A stretch of DNA of 9,958 nt, from the NCBI GenBank assembly GCA_014381165.1, contig JACMIM010000214.1, forward strand, positions 1 to 9,958, read 5' to 3'. Of the stretch, positions 1 through 7,100 are shown piece after piece. Each line of letters opens with the position of its first letter. Within the stretch, counting starts at the first letter, position 1. Origin of the DNA: Roseiflexaceae bacterium (GTDB taxonomy: Bacteria; Chloroflexota; Chloroflexia; Chloroflexales; Roseiflexaceae). The notes beneath the pieces are model-generated. The model worked only from the letters and a program-made list of their open reading frames with translations, had not been told where the DNA came from and did not search any database. The position numbers were made by a program, and so were the translations under genes.

Positions 1-618
1 CCGCAGCCGGTATACGAACACCTTGAGATGATCGAATTCCACCAGGTCCGGCCCCCACACGCGCTGCTGTAGCAGCGAATCGGGAATAATGCGGCCCGCG
101 TTGTGCGCCAGCACTTCGAGCAGCCGGAACTCGGTCTTTGTCAGCTTCACCACTTCACCCCCCACCGTCACCACGCGTCGCTCGAAGTCGATGTGCAGCG
201 CGCCTGTGCTGAATGGGGCCAGCGCCGGGCCTGGCGTACCCTCGCTGCGGCGTAGCACGGATCGAATGCGCGCCATGAGCTCCAGATGGCCAAATGGCTT
301 CACAACGTAATCGTCGGCGCCTAGCTGGAGCCCACGCACGGTATCAAGCTCATCGTCCTGCACCGTCAGGATGATCACCGGCAGGTTGCTAAACAGGCGA
401 ATCTGCTCAAGCACATCAAAGCCGTGCATATCGGGCATCGAAAGATCGAGCAGCACCAGGTCGGCAGCCCCTGTGCCGATCTGGTCCAGCCCCTGATCGC
501 CGCGATGCGCTTCGATCACGCGCCAGGTCGGCTCTTGAAGCGTGATCGTCAGCCGCACGGCGCGCGTCACCTCGGGGTCGTCGTCGATAATCAGAACGGT
601 ATGGCTAGCTCTCGGCAT
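1..618 (-). CDS. OmpR/PhoB-family response regulator (C-terminus beyond window)
   Basis: This encodes a cytoplasmic DNA-binding response regulator, 206 residues visible, with the last roughly 25-30 cut by the left edge. The receiver domain (about 6-122) has the acidic triad D12-D13-D14, the phospho-acceptor D58 in LVLLDLSMPD, T85 in VIILT and K107 in DDYVVKPF, so every residue needed for phosphotransfer is present. A winged-helix domain of the Trans_reg_C type starts near 137 (KLTKTEFRLLEVL, then RVWGPD) and stops inside the recognition helix at DHLKVFVYRLR. The start is the ATG at 616-618, preceded by GAGGA eight bases upstream. It lies inside the 3' end of the kinase gene in another frame, overlapping it by 14 bases, which suggests translational coupling. 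By family, the kinase phosphorylates D58 and the dimer binds direct repeats. The target genes are unknown; the divergent region at 2438-2658 is the obvious candidate. Confidence 0.93.
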   Translation of the reverse strand, partial: MPRASHTVLIIDDDPEVTRAVRLTITLQEPTWRVIEAHRGDQGLDQIGTGAADLVLLDLSMPDMHGFDVLEQIRLFSNLPVIILTVQDDELDTVRGLQLGADDYVVKPFGHLELMARIRSVLRRSEGTPGPALAPFSTGALHIDFERRVVTVGGEVVKLTKTEFRLLEVLAHNAGRIIPDSLLQQRVWGPDLVEFDHLKVFVYRLR

Positions 619-2437
619 CGGCTGTATCCTCGCGCAGCTGCGGCAACGTAAAGCAAAAGCAGCTTCCGCCGCCCGGTCGATCTTCCAGCCAGATCTGCCC
701 GCCGTGCAAGCGCACCAGTTCGCGGCAGATAAACAGCCCCAATCCCAGGCCCGTCAGCGCTTTATCGGCGGCTTTGGTGTAAAACTTCTCGAACACGCGC
801 GCGCGCTCGTCGTTTGGCACGCCAGGTCCGCGGTCGAGCACACAAACCTGTACGTCGCGGTCGTGGTTCGTGGGCGCAATCGTCACTTCCACCGTGCTTG
901 CGGGCGGCGCAAACTTCACCGCGTTGTTCACCAGGTTCACCAGCACCTGGTCGACCCGCTTGGCGTCGGCCCACACTAGTGGCAGGACCCCGGCAACCAC
1001 CAGCTGGACGTGGCGCTGCCTGCGCTCGACCAGTGGCCGCATGCCTGCCACAAAGCGCTCGGCGTGCATTGCCAGATCGAGCGCGTGTGGGCGCAGCGTT
1101 ATGGCCTCGGCCTCCAGCCGCGTCACCTCAAGCAGATCATTGATCAACGTTTCGATGCGCCGCAGGTTCTGCTCGGTGGCCTCGCTGATCTCGGCCAGCA
1201 CAGCTGGCGGAATAGTTGGCAGGTCGAGCTGCGATAAGGCAAGCGTTTTCAATACCGTGAGCGGCGTTTTCAGCTCGTGCGCCACCGTCGAGAAGAAGGT
1301 CGAGCGCGCCGCCTCAAAGCGCTGCAGGGCCTTTACCTGCTCTTGCTCCAGCACATACAGCCGCGCGTTGCGCAGCGCAATGCCAGCCTCGCGCACCAAC
1401 GAGCCGACGAATAGCTGCTCGTTTTCGCTCAGCGCCTGCGGGGCGCGGCGGCCAATAATCAGCGCGCCGCGCACAGTGTAGGCCGGCGCGGTGAGCGAGG
1501 CGCCGATCAGCTGGTCGATGCCATCGTTGCGCACAAACGCCGGCAGCGGCAGCTGATAGCCCGCGCCCATCAGCGTTAGCCCCTGCTCGGCTAGTATATC
1601 GTTCCAGCCGCTCACACGCTGGCCCACAGGGTGGCGCTCGGTGGTACTGGCCAGCACGTGCCAGCCCGCGCCGTCCGCCTCTTCCGCGTAGCGCAATATC
1701 AGGGTGAACTCCGCCTGGAGAAACGAGTGCGCGCCAGCGAGCAAAATGGCGCGCAGCCGCTCAACGTCGAAGCCCGAGTTGCTCAGCTGCGACGCGATCT
1801 GGTTGAGCGCTGCGTTGCGGGCCGCAACGATGGCATCCTCGCGCCGCGCGTGTTGCTCGCGCCGCACTTGTTCGTTCAGAATCGTCAGCAGCGCGCCCAC
1901 AAACAGCATGCCGACAACCATTGGCTGCGCCAGGCTTGTGGCGATGGTTGTTCGTTGCTGCACCAGGTCGGGTATCGTCATCAGCAAGCGAAGCGTAACC
2001 AGCAGGAGGACCAGGCGCAGCATCGCCCGCCAGGAATACACCACCGAGGACTCGACAATGGCCAGCATAAAGAAGAGGAAGAAAAAGCTTGAGCCGCCAG
2101 CCAGCGCGGTCCAGCCAATTGCCTGTAGCGCCTCGCTGGCCACAAGCCAGTGCATACGGCTGCCTCCGGCGGGCAGCCAACGGCGCCAGATCCAAACCGA
2201 GAGCGGCACGTTGCAGGCGATAATCGCAGCCACAACGAGCCACGGGCTGATACGGCCCGTATGCACTGGTATGCCGAATAAAGGGTTGCTGCTGAACCAC
2301 AGCGTCAGCAGGCTCATTAGCAGAATAAGCACCCAGCGCATACCAACAAGATACCTGCTGAAGATCGGCAGTGCCGGTGATTCAGCCCAGGGATATGCTT
2401 CTGGATTTATCTGTGGCGAAGCAGCGTTCGTCGCCAT
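605..2437 (-). CDS. Membrane sensor histidine kinase with GAF-like region
   Basis: This is a complete 610-residue sensor kinase and the likely partner of the overlapping response regulator. Residues 33-190 contain about six hydrophobic segments (near 35-50, 64-83, 97-112, 116-134, 138-153 and 171-188) with short loops, so sensing is probably within the membrane rather than by a large external domain. A charged helix (189-212) leads to a GAF-like region (about 222-358) and a coiled linker. The HisKA H-box is FFSTVAHELKTPLT, with His387 the autophosphorylation site. The ATPase domain shows the N-box NLVNNAVKFAPP (N501, N504, N505), the G1 box DRGPGVP (D535) and the G2 box GLGLGLFICREL (563-574), all intact. 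The ATG at 2435-2437 is preceded by AGAGGA nine bases upstream. The signal is not identifiable; the GAF-like assignment rests on position and general pattern and is less certain than the kinase core. Confidence 0.94.
   Translation of the reverse strand: MATNAASPQINPEAYPWAESPALPIFSRYLVGMRWVLILLMSLLTLWFSSNPLFGIPVHTGRISPWLVVAAIIACNVPLSVWIWRRWLPAGGSRMHWLVASEALQAIGWTALAGGSSFFFLFFMLAIVESSVVYSWRAMLRLVLLLVTLRLLMTIPDLVQQRTTIATSLAQPMVVGMLFVGALLTILNEQVRREQHARREDAIVAARNAALNQIASQLSNSGFDVERLRAILLAGAHSFLQAEFTLILRYAEEADGAGWHVLASTTERHPVGQRVSGWNDILAEQGLTLMGAGYQLPLPAFVRNDGIDQLIGASLTAPAYTVRGALIIGRRAPQALSENEQLFVGSLVREAGIALRNARLYVLEQEQVKALQRFEAARSTFFSTVAHELKTPLTVLKTLALSQLDLPTIPPAVLAEISEATEQNLRRIETLINDLLEVTRLEAEAITLRPHALDLAMHAERFVAGMRPLVERRQRHVQLVVAGVLPLVWADAKRVDQVLVNLVNNAVKFAPPASTVEVTIAPTNHDRDVQVCVLDRGPGVPNDERARVFEKFYTKAADKALTGLGLGLFICRELVRLHGGQIWLEDRPGGGSCFCFTLPQLREDTADAES
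627..631 (-). promoter_or_regulatory. Ribosome binding site of the response regulator, inside the kinase gene
   Basis: On the minus strand GAGGA stands eight bases before the ATG at 616-618. It lies within the last codons of the kinase, so ribosomes finishing the kinase (stop at 605-607) can re-initiate on the regulator. It fixes the regulator start. Confidence 0.75.
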
Positions 2438-2446
2438 GTCTGATTA

Positions 2447-2452
2447 TCCTCT
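2447..2452 (-). promoter_or_regulatory. Ribosome binding site of the histidine kinase
   Basis: On the minus strand AGAGGA precedes the kinase ATG (2435-2437) by nine bases and supports that start. Confidence 0.65.
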
Positions 2453-2475
2453 GCTTGTGAGCATGGGTGTTGTAC

Positions 2476-2481
2476 ATAGTA
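2476..2481 (-). promoter_or_regulatory. Possible -10 box for the kinase/regulator operon
   Basis: On the minus strand TACTAT lies 38 bases upstream of the kinase ATG. It matches the sigma-70 -10 consensus at five of six positions, but no recognisable -35 sits 16-18 bases upstream; the GGACA-like bases there are too far away. It is flanked by two ACAACACC copies. A weak call. Confidence 0.25.
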
Positions 2482-2504
2482 GCACGGAGCGGAGAAGGTG
2501 TTGT

Positions 2505-2521
2505 CCGCGTTTGCCCGCGTT
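2505..2521. promoter_or_regulatory. Direct repeat CCGCGTT-3-CCGCGTT, candidate response-regulator site
   Basis: The heptamer CCGCGTT occurs at 2505-2511 and again at 2515-2521, one helical turn apart (10-bp period). OmpR/PhoB-family regulators bind two head-to-tail half-sites spaced 10-11 bp, so the geometry fits the regulator encoded next door. Read on the minus strand it lies 24-45 bases upstream of the candidate -10 of the kinase operon, an activator-like position. Binding is inferred, not shown. Confidence 0.4.
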
Positions 2522-2571
2522 CCGTCACAAAGATACTGGTGGTCGGTTAAATTTTGGTAATGGCTGCCCAG

Positions 2572-2577
2572 TATAGT
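2572..2577 (+). promoter_or_regulatory. Possible -10 box for the lipoprotein/surface-protein operon
   Basis: TATAGT matches the sigma-70 -10 consensus at five of six positions, inside the AT-rich part of the spacer and 82 bases before the ATG at 2659. The best upstream hexamer, TTAAAT at 2547-2552, matches the -35 consensus at only three positions and the spacer is 19 bases. A promoter here would place the hairpin at 2592-2629 in the 5' leader. Confidence 0.27.
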
Positions 2578-2591
2578 GGTTGAGCATATTA

Positions 2592-2629
2592 AAAAGACAA
2601 GCTGCTCACGCGCTGCTTGCCCTTCTTTT
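2592..2629. terminator. Leader hairpin with T-tract (attenuator or bidirectional terminator-like)
   Basis: CAAGC (2598-2602) pairs with GCTTG (2615-2619). After a T-T mismatch, two more G-C pairs close a six-base loop (2606-2611). AAAAGA (2592-2597) can also pair with TCTTTT (2624-2629) across a four-base bulge. The stem ends in a T-tract on the plus strand (CTTCTTTTC) and, read on the other strand, also runs into TCTTTTTAA. The stem is modest for an intrinsic terminator. Lying upstream of both divergent genes, it would act as an attenuator or insulator rather than a gene end. Confidence 0.35.
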
Positions 2630-2634
2630 CTAGC
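2613..2634 (+). repeat. Shared leader element, copy 1 (upstream of the PAP2-like lipoprotein)
   Basis: The core GCCCTTCTTTTC begins at 2619, 40 bases before the ATG at 2659. A near-identical core, GCCCTTCTTATC, begins at 4142, 39 bases before the next gene's ATG. With two one-base gaps the similarity extends to 2613-2634 versus 4135-4156 (19 of 23 columns by hand). Confidence 0.4.
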
Positions 2635-2649
2635 CCTGATCCGGTAAGT

Positions 2650-2654
2650 GGAGG
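2650..2654 (+). promoter_or_regulatory. Ribosome binding site that decides the lipoprotein start
   Basis: GGAGG ends four bases before the ATG at 2659. A TTG 42 bases upstream in the same frame lacks such a site and would push the signal peptide inward, so the ATG is preferred. Confidence 0.7.
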
Positions 2655-2658
2655 TGTT

Positions 2659-4110
2659 ATGCGAGCTCACAGGTCACATCAGCGTACCGCGTTGCTGGCC
2701 GCAATCGTACTGGCGTTGCTCGGCGTGCTGCTAGCCGGGTGCAGCAGCGTGGCAGAGCTTCCGCCCAGCACCTCGGCGCCCGTGCTCGCGCCCGCGCCCG
2801 TGCTTGCCCACGCTCCGGCCCCGCAATTGTTGTTGCTTTCTGACGACACCCTGCGCATTCCGGCGCCGCCCGCGCTCGAATCGCCACAGCTCAAGCTGGA
2901 GATGGCCGAGCTACAGGCGCTGCGTCGCTCGCTTACGCAAGCCCAGCGCACTGCCGTCCAGGCGTGGGACGGCAATGCCGTTGTGCGCTGGAACGAGATC
3001 GCTCGTCAGGTTGTGGCGAGAACACAGGCCGATCCGCTAACGGCTTCACGAGCGTACGTGTTGCTTAGCCTCGCGCAATACAACGCTTTACAACACGCTG
3101 ACACAAACCAACGCCATTTTGACCGGCATATGCCGGGTGTAGCGCAGAGCGGAATAAGCCCGTTGGTGTCGAGCAATGCGCCAGGCAGTTACCCATCCGA
3201 TCACGCAGCTGTCGCCGCTGCATCAGCCGCGATTCTTACCGAGCTTTTCCCCATCGAGAGTCCTTATATTCAGGCGCAGCGCGCGGAACATCAAGAGTCC
3301 CGCCTCTGGGCGGGTGTCAACTGTCGCAGTGATATCGACGCCGGGGTAGCGCTTGGCCAGCAGATCGCTCAAAAACTGCTTGAACGTAGCAATGCCGACA
3401 TACTGGCGGCCTCGTCCGCGTGGGATGGCCAGATTCCTACCGGTCAGGGCATCTGGTTTAGCAGTTTGCAGCCGCCGATGGCGCCACTTTCGCCGCATTG
3501 GGGTACGTTACATCCCTGGCTGATGGATCGCCCCGATCAGTTTCGTGCGCCGCCACCACCAGCTTTTGGCTCTCCATCGTTCCGGGCCGCGCTCGACGAG
3601 GTGCGCCATATCTCCGATACGCGCACGCCTGAGCAGCTCCGTATAGCCAAACTTTGGGAGGATGGTCGCGGGAGCGCTACTCCGCCAGGGCATTGGAATC
3701 AGATTGCTATCGACCTTTTTGCAGAGCACCGTCTGAGCCAGCGAGAGGTGGCGCGTGCATTGGTAGTTCTGAATATGGCCCTGATGGACGCAGGCATCAG
3801 CTCTTGGGATGCGAAATACACCTACTGGTTGTTGCGCCCCTCGCAGGCCGACCCGCTGATCAAACCGGCCGTGCCGTTGCCGAATTTCCCGGCCTACACC
3901 TCTGGACACGCGGCGTTTTCGGGCGCGGCAGCCGCGTTCTTGGCAGCGCTCTTTCCCGAGAAACAGGGCGAACTGCAAGCAATGGCCGAACAGGCTGCGC
4001 TCTCGCGCGTATATGGCGGTATTCACTATCGCTTCGATGGAGAGCAGGGGCTGATAGCTGGTCAAGCAGTCGGGCGGCTCGCAGCTACCCGTATGCACGA
4101 ACTGCCTTGA
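2659..4110 (+). CDS. PAP2/vanadium haloperoxidase-superfamily lipoprotein
   Basis: A 483-residue exported enzyme. Residues 1-28 form a lipoprotein signal peptide with lipobox LAGC (Cys28), followed by a Pro/Ala-rich tether (APVLAPAPVLAHAPAP). The C-terminal half carries all three PAP2 motifs: K386-x6-R393-P394, T414-S415-G416-H417, and S449-R450-x5-H456-x3-D460. W383 and F410 sit at the spacings of Trp350 (from the Lys) and Phe397 (from the His) of fungal vanadium chloroperoxidase. Superfamily members bind phosphate or vanadate and act as acid phosphatases or haloperoxidases; sequence alone does not say which. Residues 131-235 repeat 366-470 with no gap and have lost Lys, Arg and the second His. 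The enzyme should act on the outer face of the membrane. The next gene follows after 70 bases on the same strand. Confidence 0.9.
   Translation: MRAHRSHQRTALLAAIVLALLGVLLAGCSSVAELPPSTSAPVLAPAPVLAHAPAPQLLLLSDDTLRIPAPPALESPQLKLEMAELQALRRSLTQAQRTAVQAWDGNAVVRWNEIARQVVARTQADPLTASRAYVLLSLAQYNALQHADTNQRHFDRHMPGVAQSGISPLVSSNAPGSYPSDHAAVAAASAAILTELFPIESPYIQAQRAEHQESRLWAGVNCRSDIDAGVALGQQIAQKLLERSNADILAASSAWDGQIPTGQGIWFSSLQPPMAPLSPHWGTLHPWLMDRPDQFRAPPPPAFGSPSFRAALDEVRHISDTRTPEQLRIAKLWEDGRGSATPPGHWNQIAIDLFAEHRLSQREVARALVVLNMALMDAGISSWDAKYTYWLLRPSQADPLIKPAVPLPNFPAYTSGHAAFSGAAAAFLAALFPEKQGELQAMAEQAALSRVYGGIHYRFDGEQGLIAGQAVGRLAATRMHELP
3049..3363 (+). repeat. N-terminal decayed copy of the PAP2 module
   Basis: Residues 131-235 of the lipoprotein align with residues 366-470 (bases 3754-4068) at a constant offset of 235 with no gap. 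By hand count there are about 33 identities in 105. H182 matches catalytic H417, S180 matches S415, S214-R215 matches S449-R450 and D225 matches D460. K386 is replaced by Q151, R393 by M158 and H456 by N221, so this half should be structural rather than catalytic. Confidence 0.75.
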
Positions 4111-4180
4111 TCGACAGACGAAGCTGCCGAACATCTGACTCGCCCTTCTTATCAGCTTGCACTATTTAGCAAGGAACGCT
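4111..4180 (+). promoter_or_regulatory. Intergenic spacer with leader element, small hairpin and RBS
   Basis: These 70 bases separate the lipoprotein stop from the surface-protein ATG. No convincing terminator or promoter is seen, so co-transcription is likely. The second copy of the shared leader element lies at 4135-4156. CTTGC (4156-4160) can pair with GCAAG (4169-4173) around an eight-base loop. The presumed ribosome site AAGGAA (4171-4176), four bases before the ATG, is partly inside that stem, so initiation could be mildly damped. Confidence 0.45.
4135..4156 (+). repeat. Shared leader element, copy 2 (upstream of the surface protein)
   Basis: Core GCCCTTCTTATC starts at 4142, 39 bases before the ATG at 4181. 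It differs at one base from the copy that starts 40 bases before the lipoprotein ATG. Confidence 0.4.
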
Positions 4181-7100
4181 ATGAAACCTCATCGCTCTCT
4201 GCGTTGGACCATAGGCTGCATCACGAGTTTGATCGTTCTGCTCGCGATGACGGGAGGCCAGCGTGTGCCACAAGCTCTTGCTGCTGGCACAATCACCGGC
4301 ACAGTCTATCGGGATTACAACGCCAGTGGCGCGCGCGATGCTATCGAACCGCAGATCGCAGCTATTACGGTCACAGCCTACGATGCGAGCAACGTCGCAC
4401 GAGGTGCCGCGACAACAGTGCGCTGTACCGCCGCAGGGGCTGGGGTTGATGCGAATGGAAGCGCGGTTGCCGCGGCTGCGGCCGCTGGCTGTACGGGCAG
4501 CGACACAGGCGCCAACTATTCGCTCACCGCAACAGGCGTTGGGCCGTATCGCATCGAGTTCAGTGGCTGGCCGGCCTTTCTCCAGCCAGGCGCCGTTGGT
4601 ACGGCCAACGGCAGCGCCGTACAGTTTACTCCAGATGGCTCCAAGCCGGGCGTAAGCATGGGGCTGAATAACCCCGCACAGTATTGCGAGAACAACCCGA
4701 GCCTTGCTACAAGCTGCTACGTGTTCGGCGATCAAATCAACGGCTCAAACAAAAATGGCGTTGCGGTGCTCAACTTCCCGTATGCTTCTGGCACAACGGC
4801 TGCTGCTGGCTCGATCAACTCGAACCCACAACCAGGTGGCGCCTCGATCAATGGCGCATATGCACTTGATGCCAAGGCAAGTGATATTGGTGCTGTCTGG
4901 GGCATGGCGTACCAGCGTTCATCTAACAACTTGTTTCTCGCTTCGTTTATGAAGCGCCACGTCGGGTATGGGCCAACCGGCAATCCTGGCACTATTTATC
5001 GCATCGACCGCACAGCAGCACTGCCAAATGCCTCGGCCTATGCAACACTCAGCGCCGGGCCAAATCAGCACACGCCGACGAATACGGCTGCAAATGCAGG
5101 GCAGCCGGTCTATTTTGATGATCTTGGCGCGTTTAACAGCGTTGGCTACACGGCGATCGGCGACCTGGAGCTATCCGATGATGAGGCAACGCTTTACGCA
5201 GTGAATATGTTCGACGGCAAAGTCTATGCGTATGCCATTGGCTCACCTACAGTTGCTGTGCCGCCCGCACCCACAAGCATCACTCCACCAACGCCAACTA
5301 CGGGGGTGAACGCTACACAGGGCTGTGCTGTGGCAAATACTCGTCCGGGCGCGCTGAAGTTCTATGATGGCGCGCTGTATGTGGGATTGACGTGTACTGG
5401 CCCGCTGACCACTGACCTGCGCTCATATGTCTATCGCTTTAACACCTCGACGGCAACCTTCACAACAAATGCGGTTGCCGAAGTGGCACTCAATTACACG
5501 CGCGGGTTCGCTTCCTCCTCGGGCGCCTGCCCGGCTAACTGCGCCTCTGCCAACTGGCAGCCGTGGGTGACCGACACGAACAGCAACCCGATCGATGATA
5601 TTTCCTATTTTTCTGGCTACACCCAATATTACAAACCGCAACCCTGGTTGCTCGACATCGAGATCGATGAGTACGGCTTTATGCTGTTAAACTTCGCCGA
5701 TCGTCTCGGGCATCAGCTTGGTAACCGGAATGGAGGAGCCGCCGCTGGCCCCGTGGAAGGCGTGAGCGCCGGTGATATGCTGCGCCTGTCTCCCGCAGCT
5801 GGTGTGTGGGCCATAGAAAATAATGCAAGTGTCGGTGTCGGCCTGCCAGGAGGCGGCACCACAGGCGGAGCGGGAACGAGCCAGGGGCCTGGCGGTGGCG
5901 AGTACTACTATGAAGATCGCTACAGTGCAGGGACTGGCCATGCTGAGGTTTACCTAGCTGGCGCGGCGCAGGTGTACGGCAAAGGCGAAGTTGTTAATGC
6001 AGCGTTCGACCCAGCGATGAATGGTGCGTACCGCGCCGGTGGCATCGTAATGAGCAGGCACAGTACCGGGCGGCGCACGCGGTCGATCCAGCTCTTTGGC
6101 CAGGACGCGACGGGTACGTTTGGCAAGGCCGCTGGCATTGGCGATACCGAGGCGATGTGCCAGTCTGCCCCAATCGAGATTGGCAACCGCATCTGGCGCG
6201 ACGATAATGCGAATGGCGTGCAAGATCCCGGCGAGCCGGCACTAGATGGAGTGACCGTTCAGCTCAAAGACGGGGCCGGCGTTGCGGTCGCTGGCGCAAT
6301 CGCATTGACCGACGCGAATGGCAACTACGTTTTCAGCAGTGACCCTTTGCGCGCAAATACCACCAGCGCGAAATACAATCTGCTGATCCAGCCAAACACG
6401 AACTATCGCGTGAGTATTGATACCACGCAGGCTGTGCTCAACGGCTGGCCCGTAACGCTCGCCAACGCTGACATCAGCACAAATGGCGATAGCCGCGACT
6501 CGGACGCAGCGCAATTCGGCAGCGCGGCTGAGATCAACCTGACCACTGGCGCCCCTGGCGCGAATAATCACACCTACGATGTCGGCTTCGCGCCCTATAG
6601 CGTCGGCAACCGTGTCTGGTTCGACATCAACAACAACGGCCTGCTCGACATCGGCGAAAGTGGCATCCCCACTGTTGGTATCAGCCTGTTTGCCGACACC
6701 AACGCCAACGGCACGCCGGACTCGCCCACCCCGCTGGCGACAAGCATCACCGACGCCAACGGGCGCTACCGCTTCGACAACCTGGCCGCCGGCACCTACC
6801 TTGTGCGGGTCGACCCCGTCAACTTCCAAACCGGCGGCCCGCTCAACGGCCGCTTCAGCAGCACCACAACCGTGGCCACGCCCAACGGCGATATCGACAG
6901 CGACGACAACGGCATCGACAATGCCAACCAGGCCGCCAATGGTGTTCTGAGCGGCCCGATCACCCTTGGCCCCGGCACCAGCGAGCCGACCGGCGAAACC
7001 GACCTGAGCGCCTCGGGCCAGGGCAGCGCCGACAATCAGGCCAACATGACCGTCGACTTCGGCTTCTTCGAGAAGCTCAGCCTGGGCAACTTCGTCTGGT

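Larger units (their letters stand above)
2438..2658. promoter_or_regulatory. Divergent intergenic control region
   Basis: These 221 bases separate the minus-strand kinase/regulator genes from the plus-strand exported-protein genes, so promoters for both directions should lie here. The stretch from about 2530 to 2600 is clearly more AT-rich than the flanking genes. Plus-strand candidate -10: TATAGT at 2572-2577, with no good -35. Minus-strand candidate -10: TACTAT at 2476-2481, also without a convincing -35. Other elements are the CCGCGTT direct repeat (2505-2521), a second pair of GGTGTTGT repeats (2466-2473 and 2497-2504) and a hairpin (2592-2629). No convincing coding sequence occupies this stretch. 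Confidence 0.6.

Noticed and set aside
2533..2574. 7-bp inverted repeat ATACTGG ... CCAGTAT separated by 28 bases, overlapping the plus-strand -10 candidate
   Set aside because: A 7-bp pair at such loose spacing is expected by chance about as often as not in a spacer this size; no further symmetry extends it.
1704..2576. Plus-strand open frame of 290 codons across the kinase gene
   Set aside because: It is antisense to the kinase membrane and GAF-like regions, Ser/Arg-rich and without motifs; the kinase frame is well supported.
2617..2658. In-frame TTG start 14 codons upstream of the lipoprotein ATG
   Set aside because: It has no ribosome site and lies in the hairpin/leader. The ATG at 2659 has GGAGG and gives a proper lipoprotein signal peptide.
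2407..2670. Minus-strand open frame spanning the intergenic region and the kinase start
   Set aside because: It overlaps the kinase 5' end and the divergent control region; composition and lack of motifs suggest chance.
3508..4134. Minus-strand open frame of 208 codons over the PAP2-like gene
   Set aside because: It is antisense to intact catalytic motifs and has no recognisable domain.
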